NCBI GenBank assembly: GCA_035630195.1
Contig: DASQLD010000228.1
Span: forward strand, 1 to 6,524
Origin: DASQDN01 sp035630195
Lineage (GTDB): Bacteria; Acidobacteriota; Terriglobia; Bryobacterales; Bryobacteraceae
DNA: 6,524 nucleotides
Direction: 5' to 3'
Shown here: positions 1-5,868 of the stretch, in pieces
How the letters are laid out: each line of letters begins with the position of its first letter
Numbering within the stretch: position 1 is the stretch's first letter
Position numbers and translations under genes: made by a program
The notes under the pieces: model-generated
Database searches by the model: none
What the model was told of the DNA's origin: nothing
Seen by the model: only the letters and a program-made list of their open reading frames with translations

Positions 1-296
1 GTCACGGTGCGTGTGAAGGCGGTGCCTGCCGAAATCAGGCTCCAGAGAATAAAGCCGGCGGCGTATGGATACTTGACACCGTACTTATCGACGAGCCAAC
101 CGGCAGGAACCTGCAGCAAGGCATACGACCAGAAGAAGGCTGAATTCATCAACCCTCGCTGGCTGTCAGAGAGGCTGAAGTGCTGGCGAAACTCCGGCAC
201 TGCGATCGCGACGGAAAGCGAGGTACGGTCGATATAGGCAATGACCATACCGAGGCACAGTAATACGACGATAGACCACCGCCGAGCAGATCCCAT
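1..296 (-). CDS. MFS transporter, ACS (organic anion:cation symporter) type, N-terminal part
   Basis: Inner-membrane secondary transporter; only the first 98 residues are present because the gene runs off the left edge. Reading the minus strand from ATG at 296 gives an uninterrupted frame. TM1 is at about residues 8-22, followed by the YIDRTSLSVA segment (21-30) typical of the anion:cation symporter branch that carries hexuronates, galactonate, glucarate and similar acids. TM2 is at about 50-65, the loop 2-3 MFS signature is G66-W-L-V-D70-K-Y-G73, and TM3 is at about 77-95. It is divergent from the amidohydrolase operon with only 26 bp between start codons, so the two are probably co-regulated and the transporter may import the operon's substrate. 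No Shine-Dalgarno precedes the ATG. An in-frame GTG at 317 is a possible but less likely start. The MFS call is firm; the substrate class is inferred from family resemblance. Confidence 0.88.
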   Translation of the reverse strand, partial: MGSARRWSIVVLLCLGMVIAYIDRTSLSVAIAVPEFRQHFSLSDSQRGLMNSAFFWSYALLQVPAGWLVDKYGVKYPYAAGFILWSLISAGTAFTRTV

Positions 297-305
297 GAGT
301 ATGGA

Positions 306-313
306 TCTATAAT
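306..313. promoter_or_regulatory. Candidate shared -10 of a bidirectional promoter
   Basis: The plus strand carries a perfect TATAAT at 308-313. Its TATA core read on the minus strand gives TATAGA (311 down to 306). The plus-strand ATG (323) lies 9 bases after the hexamer and the minus-strand ATG (296) lies 9 bases after its own. Neither start has a Shine-Dalgarno, so transcripts starting the usual 6-8 bases downstream would be leaderless or nearly so. No convincing TTGACA-like -35 is visible at 16-18 bp spacing in the plus direction. Inference from sequence only. Confidence 0.45.
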
Positions 314-322
314 GCACTAAAA

Positions 323-1498
323 ATGAATCGACGACTATTTCTCGGCGCCTGTGGAGCGGCAACGCTCGCTCAGCAACCCAAACGCTTTGACCTCCTGATC
401 CGCGGCGGCACGGTCCTCGACCCCGGCGGAGGTGAGAAACGCCGCGCTGACGTTGGCATCTCCGGCGACAAGATCGCCGCCATTGAAAGTTCCTTGCCGG
501 CAGACAGCGGCCGAGATGTTGTCGACGCAAGCGGCGTGTTCGTCACACCGGGCCTCGTCGACCTCCACACGCACTGCTACTACGGCGGCACCGGTCTCGG
601 AACGGAGCCTGAACCGATCGCAGCTCGATCGGGAGTAACTACCTGGGTCGACGCAGGTAGTTTCGGTTACCAGCAGGCGGAAGGGTTCCGCAAGTTCATC
701 GTCAACCCGTCTCCGTTGCGCATCTTCGGCTATGTCTATCTCTACCCCGATAACCGCAACCCTGACATGGACGCAGTGAAATACGTTCGATCTATGATGA
801 AACGCACCGGCGAAACGGTCACTGCCAACAAGGACATCCTCCTCGGTGTAAAGCTTCAAGTCGGCTCGAACATGAATGGCCGTTACAGCTACGACTTCCT
901 GAAGATCGCCCGCGAGCTTTGCGATACCTACAAGATCCCTCTGATGACCCACATCAGCTTCGCGCCTCCCGATACAGACCAGGTCATGGAACTGATGAAA
1001 CCAGGCGATATCGTGACGCATTGCTATAACCGTCACACACTCGGAATTCTCGACGAGTCGGGCAAGGTGAAGCAGAGTGTCCGCGACGCTCGGGCGCGCG
1101 GAGTTCTCTTCGATGTCGGTCACGGCCTCGGCAGCTTTAACTTCGAAGCCGCGCGTAAGGCACTGGCAGACGGCTTTGTCGCGGACACGATATCGACCGA
1201 TATTTACAACCTGAATGTGAAGGGTCCCGTCTACGACATGCCGACCACCATGTCAAAAATGATGTATCTCGGGATGTCGTTCGATGATGTACTCATGCGC
1301 ACCACGATTGCCCCGGCAAAGATCATCAACCGCGTCGAAGGACTCGGCACATTGAAAGTTGGCGGCCCCGCCGATATAGCGTTACTAGCGATTGAGGATG
1401 GAGCGTTCCCCCTGACGGACTCACAAAAGAACACCGTTACAGCAAAGCAGCGCGTGGTCAGCCGATTAACGATTTGCCGCGGAAAGCGAGTCGTCTAG
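323..1498 (+). CDS. Amidohydrolase/deacetylase-family metallohydrolase (COG3964 type), probable Tat leader
   Basis: A 391-residue metal-dependent hydrolase of the urease/dihydroorotase superfamily. Relatives include Atu3266-type enzymes that hydrolyse acylated (R)-alpha-hydroxy acids such as acetyl-mandelate, and proteins annotated as dihydroorotase-like deacetylases. Visible metal and catalytic residues are H82-x-H84 after the PGLVDLHTH strand, K177 (GVKLQV, candidate carboxylated lysine), H210 (LMTHIS), H233 (IVTHCY), H267 (VGHG) and D293 (ISTD), so the site looks complete. The small beta domain is formed by residues about 21-75 and 340-391. The N-terminus has twin arginines R3-R4 followed by LFLGACGAATLA, a short Tat-like leader; C10 is also a weak lipobox candidate. 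Family members are often cytosolic, so export is notable but unproven. It is the first gene of the operon; the start at 323 is nearly leaderless behind TATAAT. The family call is strong and the substrate unknown. Confidence 0.88.
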   Translation: MNRRLFLGACGAATLAQQPKRFDLLIRGGTVLDPGGGEKRRADVGISGDKIAAIESSLPADSGRDVVDASGVFVTPGLVDLHTHCYYGGTGLGTEPEPIAARSGVTTWVDAGSFGYQQAEGFRKFIVNPSPLRIFGYVYLYPDNRNPDMDAVKYVRSMMKRTGETVTANKDILLGVKLQVGSNMNGRYSYDFLKIARELCDTYKIPLMTHISFAPPDTDQVMELMKPGDIVTHCYNRHTLGILDESGKVKQSVRDARARGVLFDVGHGLGSFNFEAARKALADGFVADTISTDIYNLNVKGPVYDMPTTMSKMMYLGMSFDDVLMRTTIAPAKIINRVEGLGTLKVGGPADIALLAIEDGAFPLTDSQKNTVTAKQRVVSRLTICRGKRVV

Positions 1499-1500
1499 CC

Positions 1501-2574
1501 GTGACTATCAAGAACATCACGCTCACCCACGTCCGGGTACCCCTAGTCGAGCCGTTCCGAATCAGTTCCGGCGCAGTCGCTGAAAAGGACGGCATAGTTG
1601 TTCGTGTCGAGTCAGGCGATTTTGTAGGGTATGGCGAATCATCACCCATGGCTGGGTCGTTTTACTCTGCTGACACACCCGAAAGTTGCTGGCGCGAACT
1701 CCAAGAAACCCTGGTACCCGCGCTGATCGGAAAGAGTGTAAAGCCCGCGGACATCGCTTCCCTGCCCGGGAGCAACTTCGCAAAAACGGGCATCGAAACC
1801 GCTCTTTGGGATATTGAGGCGCAGAAACAAGGCAAACCTCTTTATGAGTTGCTGGGTGGAACTGCGAAGCCAGTCGAGTCCGGGTTGGCTGTCGGACTCT
1901 ACGATGATGTCGCCAATATGCTTCGAACCATAGAGCGATATCTCAGGGACGGCTACAAGCGAGTCAAAATCAAGATCGAGCGCGGCCGTGATGTCGAGCT
2001 TGTGCGCGCGGTCCGGGCCACATTCGGAGACATCCCGTTGTTCGTCGACGCCAACGGCGCGTACGACCTGTCCGACGTCGACGTCTTCAAGCAGCTCGAC
2101 GAATTCAACATGATGATGTTCGAGCAGCCTTTCGCCGGAGGCATGCTGAAGGAACTCGCCGAACTACAGAGCATAGTCCGAACACCCGTGTGCCTGGACG
2201 AGAGCCTTGAGACGGAAGCGAATGTACGTGAGGCAATCAAGCTCGGCAGCATGAAGATCGCAAACATCAAGATCCAGCGCGTCGGTGGATTCACGAATGC
2301 GCTCGCAATCTACGAGATCTGCAAGCAGCACGAAATTCCCGTCTGGATTGGCACGATGCCCGAGTTGGGAATCGGACAGGCGCAAGGAATGGCGCTATCG
2401 ACGCTCAGCCATTGCGTATACCCAACCGATGTCGAAGCGAGCCTCCGATGGTTCCGAGACGACATCATCAACCCGGTTCTGGAAGTGAAGGATGGCTGTC
2501 TGTACCCGCCGTCTACTCCCGGTCTAGGATTCGAGGTCGATGATGCGAAGTTGAAGAGGTACGCGGTCGCATGA
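1501..2574 (+). CDS. Enolase-superfamily enzyme, N-acylamino acid racemase / o-succinylbenzoate synthase-like
   Basis: A 357-residue cytoplasmic Mg-dependent enzyme that abstracts a proton alpha to a carboxylate. The capping domain (about 1-125) has the YGESSPMAGSFYS loop seen in the NAAAR/OSBS (MenC type 2) group. The barrel shows K156-x-K158 (VKIKIERG), metal ligands D183 (FVDANG), E208 (FEQP) and D233 (LDES), and the opposite-face K257 (NIKIQRVGG). With lysines on both faces it can support racemisation/epimerisation as well as dehydration. The usual WCGGMxExGxGR motif reads W282-IGTMPELGIGQ, so two glycines and the arginine differ, hinting at a different substrate. No menaquinone genes are nearby, so a catabolic role is likelier than OSBS. 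I chose GTG 1501, two bases after the upstream stop, because homology starts exactly there (TIKNITLTHVRVPL). A TTG at 1474 would add nine unsupported residues. No signal peptide is visible. Confidence 0.87.
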   Translation: MTIKNITLTHVRVPLVEPFRISSGAVAEKDGIVVRVESGDFVGYGESSPMAGSFYSADTPESCWRELQETLVPALIGKSVKPADIASLPGSNFAKTGIETALWDIEAQKQGKPLYELLGGTAKPVESGLAVGLYDDVANMLRTIERYLRDGYKRVKIKIERGRDVELVRAVRATFGDIPLFVDANGAYDLSDVDVFKQLDEFNMMMFEQPFAGGMLKELAELQSIVRTPVCLDESLETEANVREAIKLGSMKIANIKIQRVGGFTNALAIYEICKQHEIPVWIGTMPELGIGQAQGMALSTLSHCVYPTDVEASLRWFRDDIINPVLEVKDGCLYPPSTPGLGFEVDDAKLKRYAVA

Positions 2575-3476
2575 ATCTCACACGCAGATCGTTCCTGCCG
2601 GCGCTCGCCGCCGGTCTGGCCTCGGCCAAGGATCGCTTGATAATCGACACGCACCTTGAAGTGTGGACGCTCGATCCGAAGTTTCCATTCGCCCATCCCG
2701 AGCGGCCGAACCTCAAAGTGCCGATGGCCGCGCCGATCGAGAACCAAGTCGAGCAGATGAAAGACTTCGGCTTGAAGTACGCGGTGCTGATCAACCCCCG
2801 CTACTTCGGCTGGGACAACTCCTACATCAGCTATAGCCTGCACAAATATCCCAAGCTTTTCGTGGCTCATGGCCTGGTGAATCCCGAAGATCCCAGCGTG
2901 GCCGAGCGCTTGCGTTATTGGGTCAAGGAACATCAGTTCCAGGGAATGCGGTTCAGTCCGATCTATCATCCGAAGTCGACGTGGTTGAACTCGAAGGAGC
3001 ACTACCCGTTGTGGAAGGAAGCCGAGAAGCTGAAGGCTGTGTTCAACTTCTACATCCTTCCCCATCAGATGCCGATGCTCGAAGACATGGCCGGCCGCTT
3101 TCCTGGAGTGAAGATCGTGATCGACCACCTGGGCAAGCCGGACTTGAAGTCGCCTGACCCGTGGCCGGAGTTCAAGAAGATGTTCCGGCTAAAGAAGTTT
3201 CCCCAGGTATGGGTGAGCGCGTCCGAGCCTTACGAACTCTCCATCACGAAAGAGTATCCGTATCACGATACGATCCCGTTTTTCAAAGCAACTTACGAAG
3301 AGTTCGGCGGCAAACAACTGATCTGGGGGACCGGATATCCTCGCCCACGTTGGGAGCTGCCGATGGATAAGGAACTCGAATTCGTGGATAAGTATCTGGA
3401 CTTCTACACTAAAGAAGACCGTGAACTGTTACTCGGCAAGAACGCGTTGAAGATCTGGCGTTTTCCGAAACAATAA
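2571..3476 (+). CDS. Amidohydrolase-2-fold (COG3618-like) protein with Tat leader and altered metal site
   Basis: A 301-residue TIM-barrel protein of the amidohydrolase-related/L-fuconolactonase-like group, whose members open lactones or decarboxylate. The leader NLTRRSFLPALAAGLASA matches the Tat pattern (T4-R5-R6-S7-F8-L9), so export in folded form is likely. Barrel landmarks are strand 1 IIDTH28-L-E30-VW, H165 (ILPHQ), H186 (IVIDHLGKPD) and the strand-8 segment LIWGTG255YP. The family normally has HxH on strand 1 and WGSDWP with an aspartate on strand 8; here they are H-x-E and glycine. The protein may bind metal differently, be metal-free, or use another mechanism. It starts within the upstream stop (ATGA overlap), with AAGAGG at 2554-2559 as ribosome site. 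Fold assignment is firm; activity is uncertain. Confidence 0.82.
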   Translation: MNLTRRSFLPALAAGLASAKDRLIIDTHLEVWTLDPKFPFAHPERPNLKVPMAAPIENQVEQMKDFGLKYAVLINPRYFGWDNSYISYSLHKYPKLFVAHGLVNPEDPSVAERLRYWVKEHQFQGMRFSPIYHPKSTWLNSKEHYPLWKEAEKLKAVFNFYILPHQMPMLEDMAGRFPGVKIVIDHLGKPDLKSPDPWPEFKKMFRLKKFPQVWVSASEPYELSITKEYPYHDTIPFFKATYEEFGGKQLIWGTGYPRPRWELPMDKELEFVDKYLDFYTKEDRELLLGKNALKIWRFPKQ

Positions 3477-3478
3477 CT

Positions 3479-4648
3479 ATGCGACTTTACTCGATCGTGT
3501 TGTCTACGCTTATGACCATCTCTGCATTTGGCGCTGAGAAAAAAGTGATCACCCCTGCCGGAGCTCGCGCGCCTGTTGGACCGTACAGTCCGGGAATCAT
3601 GGCGGGTGATTATCTATACGTCTCGGGCCAAGGCGCGGCCAAGCCCGACGGGAGTTTCCCGGAAACGGCCGGGCTACAGACAGAGCAGTGTCTCAACAAC
3701 GTGAAGGCAATCGTCGAGGGCGCAGGTCTGACGATGGGGCATGTCGTGTACGCTCATCTTTACCTGAAGGACATAACCGCATACGAGGACGCCAATCGCG
3801 TCTGGGCCAAATTCTTTCCGAAGGATGGACCTGCGCGCGCGATCGTCGGCGTTACGAAGATGCCGACAGATACTCCCGTAGAAGTTACAGTCGTGGCGGT
3901 TCGCGATTTGAGCCGACGGAAAGTCATTCCGGGTGGCGTGATGGTGGGTGATCGTCTTTACCTGGCCGGTTCGATTGGTGAGGTGTCAGGTGACCCCGCG
4001 CAGCAAGTGCAGTCCGCCCTCGACGCGATGGGCAAGACGCTCAAATCGGCTGGCATGGACTTTCGGCACATGGTGTTTGTCAATCCTTATCTGACTGACA
4101 AGATGCCAATGGATGTAATGAACAAGGTCTACGCCAAGCACTTCGAGTTCGGGAACACTCCTGCCCGGGCAACCATTAAGGTCGCAAGTCTGCCAAACGG
4201 CGGCAACATCGAATTCACTGGCGTCGCAATTCGAGATCTGTCAAAGCGAATCGCTGTGCGTCCAAAGAACATGCCTCCCAGCCCGACGGCGAGCCCATGT
4301 GTGTTTGCCGAAGATACGTTCTACTGCTCTGCGAAGGCGGGATTCATCCCGGGACCGAATAGCGGAATCTACGCCTCAACTGTGGAGACACAGGTACAGC
4401 AGACCATGCGGAATTTACTGGACGGCCTAGAGGAAGCGGGCTTGACGTTTGCAGATGTCGTCGCGACGAATGTCTACCTCGATGACATCAACGATTTCGC
4501 CAAGATGAACAAGACTTACGCTCAGTACTTCTCGGGTGCGCCACCCACACGGACGACGGTGCAGCAGTATCCTTCGGCCGAGCGTAAAGCCAATGAGCAG
4601 GAGCGTTGGCCGACGCTCGAGCAGATATCGATCATCGCCGTTAAGTAG
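3479..4648 (+). CDS. Exported protein of three tandem RidA (YjgF/YER057c/UK114) domains
   Basis: A 389-residue protein. Residues 1-19 form a Sec signal peptide (hydrophobic IVLSTLMTISAF, cleavage likely after AFGA). Three RidA domains follow: about 22-144, 146-254 and 262-389, with a repeated RDLS segment ending domains 1 and 2 (142-145, 252-255). RidA is normally a homotrimer that hydrolyses enamines/imines such as 2-aminoacrylate, with an arginine and a glutamate in the interface site. The equivalents are R120/E135 in domain 1, R230/E245 in domain 2 and R358/Q382 in domain 3, so the third glutamate is replaced. Only domain 1 keeps the N-terminal GPYSP segment with its tyrosine (Y36). One chain could therefore build a pseudo-trimer with unequal sites. 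It is the last gene of the operon, two bases after the previous stop and with no Shine-Dalgarno, implying translational coupling. The function outside the cytoplasm is unknown. Confidence 0.86.
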   Translation: MRLYSIVLSTLMTISAFGAEKKVITPAGARAPVGPYSPGIMAGDYLYVSGQGAAKPDGSFPETAGLQTEQCLNNVKAIVEGAGLTMGHVVYAHLYLKDITAYEDANRVWAKFFPKDGPARAIVGVTKMPTDTPVEVTVVAVRDLSRRKVIPGGVMVGDRLYLAGSIGEVSGDPAQQVQSALDAMGKTLKSAGMDFRHMVFVNPYLTDKMPMDVMNKVYAKHFEFGNTPARATIKVASLPNGGNIEFTGVAIRDLSKRIAVRPKNMPPSPTASPCVFAEDTFYCSAKAGFIPGPNSGIYASTVETQVQQTMRNLLDGLEEAGLTFADVVATNVYLDDINDFAKMNKTYAQYFSGAPPTRTTVQQYPSAERKANEQERWPTLEQISIIAVK

Positions 4649-5717
4649 GCTCGCGCTTCGTGACTACCTGATCGAAGGCGTGCAATAGCGCTTCCCGCTT
4701 CGAGTAGGGTCCGGGCGTGTAGGCGCGTGATTGAATTCCGGCCTGGGACAATTCCGCGATAGACCAGTCTTCCCGATTCGTGGTGTCCCAGAACTCAATG
4801 GCGTCGTCCACGGTATCTTCTGCCGGTTGGAAATACCATTCGCAGATGATCTTCGTCCGGTCCACGGCTTCGGGCCAGATGGTGTGAATCATCATGTAGT
4901 CGGGATGCAGGCTGAGTAGCAAGTTTGGATAGATAGCGTAGTAGTAGACAGCGCTCCGCTCTGCCTCGTTCAGCCCCGGCAAGTAATCACGCCGCCGTTT
5001 GCCGTCAATGCTCATGGTTTCCGTACTGCCGCGAAATCCCATAGCGCCGCCGATGTATGTGGATGAGGGAGGCTCATTGTCCGCGCCAAGATAGTCGGTG
5101 AGCCGGTTCAGCATCGGATGCAGCACTGGGCAATGGAGACATTCATTGTAGTTCAAGATAATCAGCTTCCAGTTTGCTTTCACTCCATAGACGAAGCGTT
5201 TGTTGAGACGGAGGTCTTGCATCCGCCAAGCTGCGAATTTGGCAGGCAAGATGCCCAGATGCTCCGAGAGAGGCGTTCGCTTTTGACCGGAGTGCAGAAA
5301 GATGTGACCGTCCCACAGACCAACGGCAATTTCATGAAGAGGATAATCTTCGCGGCGAAAGGTAGCTTCGTCCATATGTGGGGCGCCAAGCAACCTGCCG
5401 TCGAGACCATAGGTCCAGCCGTGATAAGGACATTGAATGCGCCCGGCGAAAGTTCCTTCGGCTGCTGAACACATTCGAGTACCGCGATGCCGGCAAACGT
5501 TGTAGAACGCGCGCACTTGCGAGCTGCCATCGCGCGTGACGATGATGCTTTCGCCAACGATGTCCCGCAGGAAGTAGTCGCCCGAATTCGGAATCGTGTC
5601 TTCGCGCCCGACGCACACCCAACTGTCGAAGAAGAAGCGCTCCATTTCATCCCGGAAGATTTCGGGATCGGTATAGTAGCGCGCGGGAAGGGTTTTGTAG
5701 GAAGGCGCCGGCTCCAT
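4641..5717 (-). CDS. Rieske [2Fe-2S] non-heme iron oxygenase, alpha subunit
   Basis: A 358-residue cytoplasmic oxygenase alpha subunit. The N-terminal Rieske domain has C75-R-H77 and C96-P-Y-H99. The C-terminal catalytic domain has E192-C-L-H195-x4-H200 (NYNECLHCPVLHP) and the distal ligand D317 (REDW). The NYNECxHCPxxHP form and the TPGPYSKREALLHAF tail resemble the carnitine/glycine-betaine monooxygenase (CntA/GbcA) branch as well as broader ring-hydroxylating oxygenases. It would hydroxylate or demethylate a small substrate using electrons from a reductase, but none is encoded here. I chose ATG 5717 over TTG 5723, which adds only two residues; neither has a Shine-Dalgarno. The start codon lies inside a 12-bp inverted repeat. 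The gene ends tail-to-tail with the RidA gene with an 8-bp overlap, and no terminator hairpin is visible. Substrate unknown. Confidence 0.9.
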   Translation of the reverse strand: MEPAPSYKTLPARYYTDPEIFRDEMERFFFDSWVCVGREDTIPNSGDYFLRDIVGESIIVTRDGSSQVRAFYNVCRHRGTRMCSAAEGTFAGRIQCPYHGWTYGLDGRLLGAPHMDEATFRREDYPLHEIAVGLWDGHIFLHSGQKRTPLSEHLGILPAKFAAWRMQDLRLNKRFVYGVKANWKLIILNYNECLHCPVLHPMLNRLTDYLGADNEPPSSTYIGGAMGFRGSTETMSIDGKRRRDYLPGLNEAERSAVYYYAIYPNLLLSLHPDYMMIHTIWPEAVDRTKIICEWYFQPAEDTVDDAIEFWDTTNREDWSIAELSQAGIQSRAYTPGPYSKREALLHAFDQVVTKREPT

Positions 5718-5747
5718 GCTCAAAAGGTTACTACGATGGAGCCGGCG
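5706..5747. repeat. Perfect 12-bp inverted repeat over the Rieske start codon
   Basis: CGCCGGCTCCAT at 5706-5717 is the exact reverse complement of ATGGAGCCGGCG at 5736-5747, separated by 18 bases. The left arm is the first four codons of the Rieske gene. In its mRNA the leader copy could pair with the start codon and block initiation. As DNA it could be an operator or an insertion target. No T-run follows either arm, so it does not look like a rho-independent terminator. Confidence 0.7.
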
Positions 5748-5766
5748 TGATGATTGAAGCTCTAGT

Positions 5767-5867
5767 CATTATGGAGCGACCAACCACCGATTCGCAGTAG
5801 CCGCGGGTTACGCTGCGAAGAGGTAAATCCAGCGGCGCAGAGCCGCATACGAAAGGAGTTGGTCGCC
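5767..5867 (+). ncRNA. Candidate IS110 bridge RNA / structured transposase leader
   Basis: In the IS110 subgroup a bridge RNA is encoded between the left end and the recombinase gene. Here three stems nest in that position. GCGACCAAC (5776-5784) pairs perfectly with GTTGGTCGC (5858-5866) and closes a multibranch loop. Inside it, TTCGCAG-TAGCC (5791-5802) pairs with GGTTA-CG-CTGCGAA (5806-5819), with a GCG loop and a 2-base bulge. GCGGC (5832-5836) pairs with GCCGC (5842-5846). CATT at 5767-5770 can additionally pair with AATG at 5868-5871. The structured part is shorter than the IS621 bridge RNA (about 177 nt), and I could not assign target- and donor-binding loops. The structure is seen; the bridge-RNA role is inferred. 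Confidence 0.4.
5853..5858 (+). promoter_or_regulatory. Ribosome binding site of the IS110 transposase, abutting a stem
   Basis: AAGGAG lies 10 bases before ATG 5869 and fixes the start. Its last G is also the first base of the 9-bp closing stem of the leader, so folding would crowd the ribosome site and could hold transposase translation low. Confidence 0.65.
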
Positions 5868-5868
5868 A

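Noticed and set aside
335..1123. Long minus-strand open frame (262 codons) opposite the first amidohydrolase gene
   Set aside because: It lies wholly antisense to a gene with intact family motifs, and its translation has no recognisable domain and the arginine/valine/aspartate bias of a mirror frame.
1474..1500. Earlier TTG start for the enolase-superfamily gene
   Set aside because: It adds nine residues with no family counterpart and overlaps the upstream gene; GTG 1501 matches where family homology begins.
2310..3128. Long minus-strand open frame (272 codons) spanning the junction of the enolase-like and amidohydrolase-2 genes
   Set aside because: It crosses two well-supported plus-strand genes and shows no domain, leader or ribosome site; it is explained by codon bias in the sense genes.
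5180..5650. Open frame of 156 codons in another minus-strand frame inside the Rieske gene
   Set aside because: It overlaps the Rieske and catalytic motifs of the real frame and has no coherent protein features.
5706..5747. Rho-independent terminator for the Rieske or IS transcript
   Set aside because: The 18-base loop and absence of a T-run on either side do not fit, and the left arm is coding sequence.
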